Positions 35,921 to 44,587 of a DNA stretch of 45,968 bases are shown here, piece by piece. Source of the DNA: JBMCLJ01 sp048615375 (GTDB taxonomy: Bacteria; Patescibacteriota; Dojkabacteria; JAOAGR01). The notes under the pieces were generated by a model. It was not told the origin of the DNA. It worked only from the letters and a program-made list of their open reading frames with translations, and searched no databases. Position 1 is the stretch's first letter; each line of letters starts with the position of its first letter. The translations under genes were made by a program, and so were the position numbers. The stretch covers positions 1 to 45,968 of the forward strand of contig JBMCLJ010000001.1 in NCBI GenBank assembly GCA_048615375.1, given 5' to 3'.

Positions 35921-36628
35921 GTGAATCCAATGCGTGAAATATTTGCAAATTTGCCTTTTTACATTACTTTCTCAGAATGGATTAAAAAGAGTGATAAATA
36001 CGATCGTGAAGAATCTTTTGCTAGAGCTTTTAAATTATTAGGAATTGATCAAGATAGATTGAGAGCAATCGAATTATTTAGAACTTTTAATAACTTTGAT
36101 AGGAAATTATTAAGCTTAAATTTAAAAGAGTTTAGCTCACTGCCTTCCAGTTATAAATCCGAGGGTAGTGAATACGCTAAATTATTCTTAAATTCTATAC
36201 CACAAATCTTTAAGGACTATGAAGGCTTACTCAAGCTGATTACAAAAGTTAAAAAAGGAGAAGCTATAACGAATGAGTTCTTTAGCAAGTTTGATTGGTT
36301 TCCTACTAAAATCGATATTCCAAGATATTTTAACGAGATAGTTGGGATTATAGAAAAAAGAATAGATTTAATTAGTTCATCTAAAAATAATATCATTTTC
36401 GTTGAAGCCAGTAAATTTAACGATGTGATGAGTGAAAAGTATAAAGGTAAACAAAGGTTAAATATATCTCAAGAGGATGAGAACGTGATATTAGATTTAA
36501 TCTCTTCGTTGATAAAAGAAGAGCAAAGATTGTTTGTGGAATATTTGAATACACAATCAGTATCTTTAGACGAGAAGTTTAAGAACATCTTCCGACGAAG
36601 GGTTATTAATAGATTCTCAATAAATTAA
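35921..36628 (+). CDS. hypothetical protein, first gene of island
   Basis: 235 aa starting at GTG 35921, chosen because AGAGGT precedes it by six bases; a GTG 27 bases earlier lacks a site. Helix-rich, Lys/Asn/Ile-rich, no membrane segment. Segments such as PFYITFSEWIKKSDKYDREE and ILDLISSLIKEEQRLFVEYL suggest an all-alpha protein. No family recognised. One base separates its stop from the peptidase-like gene. Confidence 0.62.
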   Translation: MNPMREIFANLPFYITFSEWIKKSDKYDREESFARAFKLLGIDQDRLRAIELFRTFNNFDRKLLSLNLKEFSSLPSSYKSEGSEYAKLFLNSIPQIFKDYEGLLKLITKVKKGEAITNEFFSKFDWFPTKIDIPRYFNEIVGIIEKRIDLISSSKNNIIFVEASKFNDVMSEKYKGKQRLNISQEDENVILDLISSLIKEEQRLFVEYLNTQSVSLDEKFKNIFRRRVINRFSIN

Positions 36629-36629
36629 T

Positions 36630-37097
36630 ATGAACGACAAAGAATTACTCAAAAAACTAATCTCAATCCAAAGTTATGTAGATTCATCTAGAAATGAAAA
36701 GGAGATCGCAGATTTTTTAGTGAAATATCTTAAAGAGAATTTACCGTGGCTAGAAGTAGAGACTCAACAAGTTGAAGGGGATCGATACAACATCATTGCT
36801 AAGAATTCTGATAATCCAGACTACGTATTCATCTCTCACATGGACACAGTTCTGCCTAGTTCTAAAGATCAACTATATCCTTTTGAAAAAGACGGCAGAA
36901 TTTACGGACTCGGATCTACATATAAAACAAACTTGTCTAATGGAGGCTTTTTTGAGGCTGCGATTGTTGCAAACGCATGGAATTGTCTAGCGATTTCTTA
37001 TGGACCAGTTGGCACAGCTCACACTCCTGATGAGTATATTGAGATTCAAAGCTTTTTGAATTGTAAATCTAAATTTAAAGAACTACTGAAATCATAA
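36630..37097 (+). pseudogene. M20 peptidase with in-frame internal deletion
   Basis: 155 aa, against about 380 in full M20 enzymes. The front half is intact to FISHMDTVLP (first metal His and Asp) and GRIYGLGST; it then jumps at about residue 100 to the family's last segment, GGFFEAAIVANAWN, ISYGPVGTAHTPDEYIE, with the final metal His. The bridging Asp and catalytic Glu-Glu are lost, so hydrolysis is not expected. The reading frame is kept. It could be a remnant or a repurposed binding protein. Tightly packed with neighbours, one base from each. Confidence 0.8.
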
Positions 37098-37098
37098 A

Positions 37099-37347
37099 AT
37101 GGATATAATAAAAACACGAAAAATTCTAAAGCTGAGTAAAGATGACTACGCTGATGAAGAGGTTCAAGAAATAATTGATCAAACCGAAATGCTTGCAAGA
37201 TTTTTTATTGATATGCATATGAAAGATCAACTAAATGTTGAAGGAATTGAGGGGCTAGATCAAAATGTATTGAATCAATCGAAAATAATAAGATTATTTA
37301 CGAATCTTAAAACTAGCAAGTCAAAGTGTAGCAGTAAAAATGGCTAA
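37099..37347 (+). CDS. small hypothetical protein
   Basis: 82 aa. Begins MDIIKTRKILKLSKDDYADE, then EEVQEIIDQTEMLARFFIDM, a helical acidic segment, ending in a Lys/Ser tail. Resembles small regulatory or antitoxin-like proteins in size only; no motif. Third gene of the left operon, one base after the peptidase-like frame. Confidence 0.55.
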   Translation: MDIIKTRKILKLSKDDYADEEVQEIIDQTEMLARFFIDMHMKDQLNVEGIEGLDQNVLNQSKIIRLFTNLKTSKSKCSSKNG

Positions 37348-37550
37348 GTTATATAAGTTCTAAATTCGTGTTTAGTGATGAAAACCATTGTACAATAAGA
37401 CGAATTGCTTCTATGAGGCCAAAGAAGAAAGAGTTCGACGCTGAGACCCGTAGGGTCAAAAATACGCAGAGCGATGCGTGAATAGTAATGCGTAAAACCC
37501 TTCATAATATTTAACCAATAATAATATCCCGCTTTTTAAGATAAATATAT

Positions 37551-37598
37551 TTGACAATGTAAAGCTGTTACGATATGATATTGCGACTGAGTCGTAAT
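37551..37598 (+). promoter_or_regulatory. Fur-family promoter and operator
   Basis: TTGACA (37551-37556), 17 bases, TATGAT (37574-37579). Directly after, ATTGCGACTGAGTCGTAAT (37580-37598) is a 19-bp inverted repeat with one mismatched pair, the 7-1-7 style of Fur/Zur/PerR sites. It covers the predicted transcription start, so the gene just downstream would be self-repressed along with the operon. Confidence 0.72.
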
Positions 37599-37600
37599 AA

Positions 37601-37969
37601 ATGATTATGAAAAATTTAAGACATTCTAAAAAACGAGATTTAATATTAGAAGTATTTCAGAATGGCGACTTATTAGATGCAAATGAAGTTTGTGCAAAAG
37701 TTCCTCAAGTAGACAGAGCTACAATTTACCGAAACCTAACTTTATTTGTTGAACAGGGAGTTTTAAGGGAGGTAAATATTAAAAAGGGGATCACGCATTA
37801 CGAATTAAACCATGAAGGAGACATTCATCAACATTTTGTTTGTGATGATTGCGATAAGGTGATTCCTGTAGATGTTGATCCAAATCTAATTAAATCACTT
37901 GTTCCAGAAGGAGTTGAGCTTAAAGATTTTGAGTTAAATCTGAAGGGTAAGTGTGGCGAGTGCAAGTAA
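37601..37969 (+). CDS. Fur-family metal-dependent repressor
   Basis: 122 aa (120 if started at ATG 37607). Winged helix at about 5-75 (RDLILEVFQNGDLLDANEVC, ATIYRNLTLFVEQGVL), dimerisation part with HEGDIHQHFVCDDCDKV and end CGECK. CxxC pairs CDDC and CGEC form the structural zinc site; HxH and nearby acidic residues suit the regulatory metal. Which metal or peroxide is sensed is not determinable. Operator lies at its promoter, and the next six genes follow without a visible promoter or terminator, so it likely controls the pathway. Confidence 0.9.
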   Translation: MIMKNLRHSKKRDLILEVFQNGDLLDANEVCAKVPQVDRATIYRNLTLFVEQGVLREVNIKKGITHYELNHEGDIHQHFVCDDCDKVIPVDVDPNLIKSLVPEGVELKDFELNLKGKCGECK

Positions 37970-37994
37970 TATTTTTATTTTAAATGAAACAATT

Positions 37995-38960
37995 ATGAGA
38001 ATCGCATTTATGGGTAAAGGCGGAAGTGGGAAGACAACTCTAACTACTGCCTTTGCAAAATTTTTATTAAAACAAAAAAAAGATACACCAGTATTTTTAT
38101 TTGACGTAGATTTGAATTCACATATAGCAAACGAATTGGAAATTGATTTCCCTATTGAAAATTTTTTTGGAGGGAAATTTAAAGAAGTTTCAGACTTTAT
38201 TGAACCACAACTTTTAGAAAGATTATCTTTAAAGGAAATTCCAGAATTTGGAACAATTCTACCAAACCAAGATACTAAATTCATAAAATTAGATGATGTT
38301 GAAAATAAGTTTGTTAATAGATATGGAGTTAAGAAAGATAACTTAACACTTTTTGCAGCAGGAAATCACTTAACAAAAGATCATGCAGGGCATTCTTGTT
38401 ACCACGATATGCTTAATACTTATGAATTAATCATGCATAGAATTGCTGATAATAAAAATAATTATGTGATTGCAGATACTACAGCAGGAATAGACAATGT
38501 AGGGACTTCTTTATATATGGCATATGATCTTGTTGTATTTATTGTTGAACCGACAGATAGAAGTATTGCAGTTTATAAAGATTATATAAATGTAGCTGAG
38601 GTAGATAAATCAAAAGTATTTGTTGTTGGAAATAAAATTGAGAATGAAGCTGATGAGAAGTTTATCAAAAAAATTATTGAAGAAGACAGAATTCTTGCCT
38701 TATTTAAAGCCAATAAAGAAATTTATAGAGATGCAGACCAGACTTCCTACGACCATTTTATAGAAGAACATAAAGACCAATTACAAACTATTCTTAATAA
38801 ACTTGATAGCACTGATAAAGATTGGGATTCGTACTTTCAAGAACTTTTCAGATTATTCAAAAAAGAGACCACCGGATGGTGGAGTGATTTTTATGGAGTT
38901 GATCTTGAAGACAAGTTTAAAGAAGATTATTCATTTATAAATAATAATTTTAATAATTAA
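37995..38960 (+). CDS. CooC-like P-loop ATPase 1 (C-Y-H type)
   Basis: 321 aa from ATG 37995. Deviant Walker A GKGGSGKTTL (SIMIBI class, signature Lys), FLFDVDLNSH (switch I), ADTTAGIDNVG (switch II) and VVGNKIENEADEKF; the order and spacing align with CooC, the nickel-delivery ATPase for CO dehydrogenase, and more distantly NifH. CooC carries C-x-C about 25 residues before switch II; here the site reads SCYHDM, a Cys-Tyr-His. About 60 extra residues form the C-terminus. No CO dehydrogenase is in the window, so the client is different. Four bases separate it from its paralogue, suggesting a heterodimer. Confidence 0.86.
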   Translation: MRIAFMGKGGSGKTTLTTAFAKFLLKQKKDTPVFLFDVDLNSHIANELEIDFPIENFFGGKFKEVSDFIEPQLLERLSLKEIPEFGTILPNQDTKFIKLDDVENKFVNRYGVKKDNLTLFAAGNHLTKDHAGHSCYHDMLNTYELIMHRIADNKNNYVIADTTAGIDNVGTSLYMAYDLVVFIVEPTDRSIAVYKDYINVAEVDKSKVFVVGNKIENEADEKFIKKIIEEDRILALFKANKEIYRDADQTSYDHFIEEHKDQLQTILNKLDSTDKDWDSYFQELFRLFKKETTGWWSDFYGVDLEDKFKEDYSFINNNFNN

Positions 38961-38964
38961 TATT

Positions 38965-39915
38965 ATGAAAATTGCATTTTTAGGGAAAGGTGGGAGTGGT
39001 AAAACAACATTATCTGCTGCATTTGCTACATATATGCATGAACAGGAAAAGAATGTGCTTTTAGTAGATGCAGATGTAAATGTTCATGTAAATAGAATTA
39101 TCGGAATTGAAGAATCGGATCTTCAACCTATTTCAAGAAATATGAATGGAATTGTCAGTTATGTTAAGGGAGAGAGAGTTGATTTGGGAAATGCTCCATT
39201 CATTAGTGCTACTCCTCCATCAAAAGGATCAAGGTTTATAACTTTAGAAAAAGAAGATGAATTACTAAAAGGAAGTACAGTAAGTAATAAGGAAGGTTTA
39301 AGATTAATGACTATCGGAACTTATGAAGGCGAAGATATAGGGTTTACCTGTTATCATGGAAAAACAGATGCATTCATAATTTTCTTAAATCACTTGTTAG
39401 ATACAACTAGTGACTATTTAGTTGTAGATTCTGTCACAGGTACAGATAATCTAGGAAATCCACTAATCTACTCGTATGATCTAAATGTAATTGTAGTCGA
39501 ACCTACAAAAAAATCTATTCAAGTCTACAAAGATTTCATTCAAGGCATTGAAAGATTCGATTATCCAATAAACATTGTCGTTATTGGAAATAAAGTTGAA
39601 ACCAAAGAAGATGAAGAATTTATAAAACAACATATTAAGGGGGAACACTTGTTAGGATTTGTAAGTAAATCTGATGAGATGAAATCTTTTGACCAGGGCA
39701 GTAAAGATGATTTTAAGAAATTTGTAAGTGCAAACTCCGAAATCTTTAACAAAATATTAAAAGAATTAGATTCAAAGCAAAGAGATTGGGATTTATATTT
39801 AAAAAATATCAGAGCAAATTTTTCCCAAATGGCTCAGGAATATTACAACAGTTACTATCATGTTGATTTAGAATCCAGAGTTGATAATACTTTTTCATTT
39901 AAAGACGTTGTTTAA
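38965..39915 (+). CDS. CooC-like P-loop ATPase 2 (C-Y-H type)
   Basis: 316 aa. Same layout as the preceding gene: GKGGSGKTTLSAAFATYM, LLVDADVNVHV, VDSVTGTDNLG and VVIGNKVETKEDEEF. The metal-site position reads TCYHGK, again Cys-Tyr-His. Identity to its neighbour is moderate, so the duplication is old. In the NifH/CooC/BchL family the active unit is a dimer bridged by metal or iron-sulfur at this site. Two kept copies in one operon point to non-equivalent halves. Inference only. Confidence 0.86.
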   Translation: MKIAFLGKGGSGKTTLSAAFATYMHEQEKNVLLVDADVNVHVNRIIGIEESDLQPISRNMNGIVSYVKGERVDLGNAPFISATPPSKGSRFITLEKEDELLKGSTVSNKEGLRLMTIGTYEGEDIGFTCYHGKTDAFIIFLNHLLDTTSDYLVVDSVTGTDNLGNPLIYSYDLNVIVVEPTKKSIQVYKDFIQGIERFDYPINIVVIGNKVETKEDEEFIKQHIKGEHLLGFVSKSDEMKSFDQGSKDDFKKFVSANSEIFNKILKELDSKQRDWDLYLKNIRANFSQMAQEYYNSYYHVDLESRVDNTFSFKDVV

Positions 39916-39916
39916 T

Positions 39917-41338
39917 ATGTATCAATCTATTAAGCCATACATTCATCCTAGATTAAAAGGGGTTGTCGAAGCTAAAAATAAGTTATTTGAAGTTTCTAAA
40001 TTCCATAATGGAGCAATTCATATCCTCATGCCCGAAATAATGGATGAAAATATAAGTGAATTAAAAAAAGTTTTTGAAGAATTAGGAATAGATTATGATA
40101 TTAGATTTGCACACAAAACTAATAAATCATCTGCTCTTGCAAGGCAAGCAAAGTTAAACAAAATTAATATTGATGTTGCTTCATACAATGAATTAGTCTC
40201 AGCTTTATCGAATGGATTTACAGGGAAAGAGATCAGTTGTTCAGGACCAAAAGGTAAAAAATTCTTATTATTAGCTCTGCAACATAACTGTTTAATAAGC
40301 ATTGATTCAGTAAATGAACTTGAAACTATTATTGATTTATCTAAAAAATACAATATTTCAAGTATTGATATCGTTGTGCGAATCAATGATCTAGCAGGTA
40401 ACGATAGAACTTTATTAAAAAAGAATACAAAGTTTGGTATATCACAAAATAAATTGGAAGAGATTAAAAATCTTATTAAAAAAAATGAGTTTATAAATTT
40501 AAAAGGAATACATTTTCATTTCGATGAGTTTCAATCTGAAATTAAAGCAGGTGCAATTGAGAATATTTTAGATATTTTTCAACAACTTTATTCGGAAGGT
40601 TTTACACCAACAATTATTGATATAGGTGGGGGATTTAGAGTAAAAGAACTTGAAGATAGAGGTGATTGGGAAAAGTATATAGATTTTTTAAGTGATGCAA
40701 AAAGAAATAATACTCTAAGTGATACCTGGGGAAATAGAGCCTACGGAATTCATACAAATGAAAGAGGAGGAATTGAAGGTCGAGAAATAGTTACTAAAAG
40801 ATACAGAGAACTTAATAATAGTGAATTTTTAAAATCAATTCTAACCAAAGAGTTTGAAGAGAACCAGCCAATTTATAAAAAGATAAATGAAAGTTTATTC
40901 AAAGTAATGATTGAACCTGGATATTCTCTTTCAATTAATACAGGATTTACTATTTTAAAAGTTGAATCATATAAGACTTTAAACAATGGCGATGAAGCAA
41001 TTACTGTTAATGCAAATATACTAAATCTATCTAGCAGAATGTGGGAATACTATTTAGATCCAATTTTAGTTGCAAAAGAAGAAAAGAATGGTGGTGATTT
41101 TTATGGGTACATACTTGGAAATCTATGTAGAGATGATGATGTGTTAATTCAAAGGAAAGTTCATTTTAGCCAAAGACCAAAGGTTGGAGATTTGATTCTA
41201 TTAATGAATACTTCATCTTATATTTCTGATTTTGAAGATGGCAATCCTATTCAACAGGAAGTAGGAAAGAAATTTATTGCAAAAAATATTAATAATTCAA
41301 TTGAAATATTTGATGAGAATTCATCAGAACTTATTTAA
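39917..41338 (+). CDS. PLP fold-III decarboxylase (LysA/SbnH-like)
   Basis: 473 aa from ATG 39917. Alanine-racemase-type barrel: RFAHKTNKSS (PLP Lys near residue 73), GIHFHFDEFQ, DIGGGFRVKE (phosphate-binding Gly), IEPGYSLSIN; C-terminal beta domain with GNLCRDDDV (substrate Cys-Asp of this class). An unusual Asn/Arg/Gly-rich insertion (about residues 255-300, NNTLSDTWGNRAYGIHTNER) sits between barrel motifs and is absent from ordinary diaminopimelate decarboxylases. Similar enzymes work in siderophore pathways (SbnH). One base after ATPase 2. Substrate unknown. Confidence 0.85.
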   Translation: MYQSIKPYIHPRLKGVVEAKNKLFEVSKFHNGAIHILMPEIMDENISELKKVFEELGIDYDIRFAHKTNKSSALARQAKLNKINIDVASYNELVSALSNGFTGKEISCSGPKGKKFLLLALQHNCLISIDSVNELETIIDLSKKYNISSIDIVVRINDLAGNDRTLLKKNTKFGISQNKLEEIKNLIKKNEFINLKGIHFHFDEFQSEIKAGAIENILDIFQQLYSEGFTPTIIDIGGGFRVKELEDRGDWEKYIDFLSDAKRNNTLSDTWGNRAYGIHTNERGGIEGREIVTKRYRELNNSEFLKSILTKEFEENQPIYKKINESLFKVMIEPGYSLSINTGFTILKVESYKTLNNGDEAITVNANILNLSSRMWEYYLDPILVAKEEKNGGDFYGYILGNLCRDDDVLIQRKVHFSQRPKVGDLILLMNTSSYISDFEDGNPIQQEVGKKFIAKNINNSIEIFDENSSELI

Positions 41339-41352
41339 CTTATAAAGATTTT

Positions 41353-42666
41353 ATGATTTACAAACACATATCACAGCTTATTGGGAACACTCCAATATTA
41401 GAAGTACCAAAAGAAGTTACAGATTTAAAAAATATAAATTTGTATGCAAAACTTGAATATATGAATCCATTTGGTTCATTAAAAGATAGAATTGCTAAAA
41501 ATATGCTTGAACCTATAAAAAGTGAAATGAAAGATTCAAATAAAACAGTTTTAGAAGCTTCAAGTGGAAATACAGGTAAAGCATTAGCAATCTTATCTTC
41601 TGTAGATGGAATAAAGTTTAAAGCTGTCTCAAATAGAATGAAAATTCCAGAGATGAGAATGATTATGCAACTTAGTGGTGCAGAGATTGAAGAATTACCT
41701 GGTATTTCGGATTGTCCGGATTTAAACGACCCAAATAGCTATACAACTGCTGCAAGCAATATGGCCAAAAATGAACCCGATAAATATCGCTACACTGACC
41801 AGTATTTTAATGAAAGAAACTGGCAAGCACATTTAGAAAGCGGAAAAGAAATAACTGAAGAACTAAGTAAAGTAGATTTCTTATTTACAATGCTTGGGAC
41901 TACAGGTTCATCTGTAGGAATCGGAAGAGCTTTAAAAGAAGTAAATCCTGAACTAAATGTTTATGGTGTTGTTGCATCAGCAGGTCAACATATTCCAGGT
42001 GCAAGGAATTCAAATGAATTGTGGGAGGTTGGATTTTATAATCCAGAGTTCTATAAAGACATTCTTTCTGAAACTACTGATGGTGCAATTAGTGGAGCTG
42101 TTAGTCTTATTCAAAAAGTAGGAATTTTATCCGGACCAACTGCTGGAGCAACATTTAATGCGGCATTAAAAAAACTAAAAGAATTAGATAAAGAGTTAGA
42201 AGGTAAGAATGAAACATATCACGCAGTATTCATTGTATGTGATAGAGTTGAGCCATATCTAAATTTCTTTAAATCTCATAAACCTGAACTATTTAGTAAA
42301 TCTACTTCATCAAAACCAAAAGTTAGTGATGTAGTGGTAACCGATACAGAGAAAATTAAAATCTCAATAGATGACCTTAAAAATCGTCAGAATGAATTCA
42401 TGGTTATAGATATAAGAGGAAACTTCCCGTACTCTATTGGACATATTGAATCATCAATTAATATTGTAGATGAATCATTGGCCAATATGATTGAAGAAGG
42501 AAAAGTATTCCCAATGGATAAAAAAATTGTTGTAGTTTGTAGGATTGGAGACATTTCAGGAAGGTATGCTCAATTTCTAAGAAATCAAGGATATGAAGCC
42601 TATTCATTAGATGGTGGAATACAAAATTGGAAAGATAAAAATTTAGAGTTAGGAAAAACTATTTAA
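41353..42666 (+). CDS. cysteine synthase-like enzyme fused to rhodanese
   Basis: 437 aa. Residues 1-310: fold-II PLP enzyme with GNTPILEVP, the PLP Lys in GSLKDRIAKNM, ASSGNTGKALA, the phosphate loop TTGSSVGIG and SGPTAGATF; as in CysK, O-phosphoserine sulfhydrylase and SbnA. Residues 330-437: rhodanese domain with FMVIDIRGN, the active-site Cys in VVVCRIGDISGRYA, and YSLDGGIQNWKD. A rhodanese carries persulfide sulfur on Cys, so the fusion can hand sulfane sulfur to the aminoacrylate made by the first domain. That reaction is inference. Preceded by 14 bases. Confidence 0.88.
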   Translation: MIYKHISQLIGNTPILEVPKEVTDLKNINLYAKLEYMNPFGSLKDRIAKNMLEPIKSEMKDSNKTVLEASSGNTGKALAILSSVDGIKFKAVSNRMKIPEMRMIMQLSGAEIEELPGISDCPDLNDPNSYTTAASNMAKNEPDKYRYTDQYFNERNWQAHLESGKEITEELSKVDFLFTMLGTTGSSVGIGRALKEVNPELNVYGVVASAGQHIPGARNSNELWEVGFYNPEFYKDILSETTDGAISGAVSLIQKVGILSGPTAGATFNAALKKLKELDKELEGKNETYHAVFIVCDRVEPYLNFFKSHKPELFSKSTSSKPKVSDVVVTDTEKIKISIDDLKNRQNEFMVIDIRGNFPYSIGHIESSINIVDESLANMIEEGKVFPMDKKIVVVCRIGDISGRYAQFLRNQGYEAYSLDGGIQNWKDKNLELGKTI

Positions 42667-42668
42667 CT

Positions 42669-43388
42669 ATGTCCTATAGTAAATTCTGTGAAATAAACGA
42701 CTATATTTTTGAAGCTCCTAATGAAGCTCGTAAAGTTAAATTTCAAAAACTTTTCAGCAAAGTTAAGGGTGAGAATGTTTTAGATTTAGGATGCGGATAT
42801 GCAGGAATTTATTGGGCATTATCATATTTCGAAAGAGTAAATCACATTTATTTCTATGATTATTATCAAGAAAATATTGATAGATTGAACTCTATTATTG
42901 ATCAACTAACTCCTGAATATATAGAAGAAAGTTTTTCTGAAACTATTGAATATCTAAAAGATATTAATTTGATTTATAGAACAAAATCCTATTCGCAAAT
43001 CGCAGAAGAGTTACTTTCAAAAATAAAAGTGGTAAAACAACAAAGTTTTTTTAATGAACTTCCAACTTTTAATTTTGATATTGTTGTCTCAAGTGAGGCA
43101 ATTGAATGTGTTGATAATGAAACTGAGTTCAAAAGTGTATTAAAGAATATTTTTTCTTCACTAAAATATAAAGGGAAATTAATTGGAAATATTCTTAATT
43201 ACAGCAAAACAACTGACTTAACAAAAGAACTCATTTCATCAAAGATGGAAGGTAAATTAAATCCTAATGAGAATGAGCTAGAAGTATTACTTAAAAAAGC
43301 AAATTTCAATAATGTTGATATTGAAGTTGTTGAGTTTCCAGAATTAAATAATCGATCTAAGTATATTTATTATTCTGCGGTAAAGTGA
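42669..43388 (+). CDS. SAM-dependent methyltransferase
   Basis: 239 aa. Motif I VLDLGCGYAGIYWA (about residue 36), then YFYDYYQENIDRL, and IVVSSEAIECVDNETEFKSV with LKYKGKLIGNIL. An insertion of about 45 residues after motif II differs from small-molecule methyltransferases of similar size. Acceptor unknown; a thiol or amine of the pathway product is the simplest guess. Two bases after the previous stop, and overlapping the next gene by four. Confidence 0.82.
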   Translation: MSYSKFCEINDYIFEAPNEARKVKFQKLFSKVKGENVLDLGCGYAGIYWALSYFERVNHIYFYDYYQENIDRLNSIIDQLTPEYIEESFSETIEYLKDINLIYRTKSYSQIAEELLSKIKVVKQQSFFNELPTFNFDIVVSSEAIECVDNETEFKSVLKNIFSSLKYKGKLIGNILNYSKTTDLTKELISSKMEGKLNPNENELEVLLKKANFNNVDIEVVEFPELNNRSKYIYYSAVK

Positions 43389-44587
43389 TAATCTCCAAAA
43401 TCCTATTTCCCACACTAAACAACTCAGAATTAACATACTTAGACTCAGCCTCTACTACTCAAAAACCAAAAGTGGTATTAGATGCAATTCAATCACATCT
43501 TTCGGAACTAAACGTGAATCCTGGACGTGGAAGTTACGATCCTACATCAAAACTTGAGAAGGAGATAGAATCAATACGAAACCAAACTGCAAACTTTATC
43601 AATGCAGAAAATAAAGAAATCGTATTTACATCAGGTGCAACAGAAGGACTAAACACAGTTGCATATTCATGGGGTTTGCATAATTTAGAAGATGGAGATG
43701 AGATTTTATTATGTGAAGAAGATCACGAATCTACAGTTAAACCATGGTTTCAAATTAAAAAACTTTTTGAAAAGCAAGGAATAAATATTTTTATAAAATA
43801 TTACAAACATCACCAATATCTTGGCAATGCAGATCTTGAAAGCATAAAAAATGAACTCACAGATAAAACAAGGCTGATTGTTGTTACTCATATTCACAAT
43901 GTCCACGGGACTGTTTCTGATATGAAGGTAATTAGAAAATTAGCAGGTGATCAAGTTTTAATTCTTTTGGATGCTTGCCAAAGTATTTCTCACATCCAAA
44001 TTGATGTTAAGGAACTAGATATAGATTTTCTAGTTTTCTCTGGACATAAAATGTTTGCACTCGATAATATCGGAGTTTTATTTGCAAACCAAAATATTAA
44101 TATGTATTTACAACCATTTATTGTCGGTGGGAAAAATATAATTGACAAACATGATCTTGAAGAAAAGGGTGTTGAGATTTATAAGATACTTGAAGCAGGA
44201 TCACAAAATGTTACAGGTTTAAAATCGCTTGAAGCAGCAATCAACTTTATTCAAGGAATAGGATATGATGAGATACATAAATATATTAATGAGCTAACAA
44301 AATATCTTTACGAACAGCTCTCTCAGTTAGGAATCATAGAATTTCTTGCGGGCTATGCATTCGACCAATCTAGGATTGGATATGGATTAATTTCATTTCG
44401 AGTACACGGAGTCAGTTCAACAGATATTGGCGAGCTACTTAATCAACACCAAATTTATGTACGAACTGGGAACCATTGCACATCAAATGGAAAACATACA
44501 AGTGATTCTATAAGAGTATCAATGCATATTTACAACAGCAAAGATGATATAGATAAATTGATATCTGTGCTTAAAACGATTCACTAA
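43385..44587 (+). CDS. SufS-like cysteine desulfurase
   Basis: 400 aa from GTG 43385, overlapping the methyltransferase stop by four bases. Class V aminotransferase fold: YLDSASTTQKPKVVLDAI, FTSGATEGLNTVAYSWG, EDHEST, LLDACQSISHIQID, the PLP Lys in FSGHKMFALDN and near the end RTGNHCTSN, where SufS/CsdA have the persulfide Cys in a similar RTGHHC motif. It would draw sulfur from cysteine and pass it to the rhodanese domain encoded two genes earlier. No SufBCD/IscU here, so it is unlikely to serve ordinary Fe-S assembly. Last operon gene. Confidence 0.88.
   Translation: MIISKILFPTLNNSELTYLDSASTTQKPKVVLDAIQSHLSELNVNPGRGSYDPTSKLEKEIESIRNQTANFINAENKEIVFTSGATEGLNTVAYSWGLHNLEDGDEILLCEEDHESTVKPWFQIKKLFEKQGINIFIKYYKHHQYLGNADLESIKNELTDKTRLIVVTHIHNVHGTVSDMKVIRKLAGDQVLILLDACQSISHIQIDVKELDIDFLVFSGHKMFALDNIGVLFANQNINMYLQPFIVGGKNIIDKHDLEEKGVEIYKILEAGSQNVTGLKSLEAAINFIQGIGYDEIHKYINELTKYLYEQLSQLGIIEFLAGYAFDQSRIGYGLISFRVHGVSSTDIGELLNQHQIYVRTGNHCTSNGKHTSDSIRVSMHIYNSKDDIDKLISVLKTIH

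Noticed and set aside
37430..37500. GAGTTCGAC...GGGTCA at 37434-37463 resembling the right island junction
   Set aside because: Shared blocks are short and the rest does not align; too weak to call a third att site.
37601..44587. Operon as a plain cysteine biosynthesis or Fe-S assembly cluster
   Set aside because: No serine acetyltransferase, SufBCD or IscU; the decarboxylase, CooC-like pair and rhodanese fusion do not fit either.
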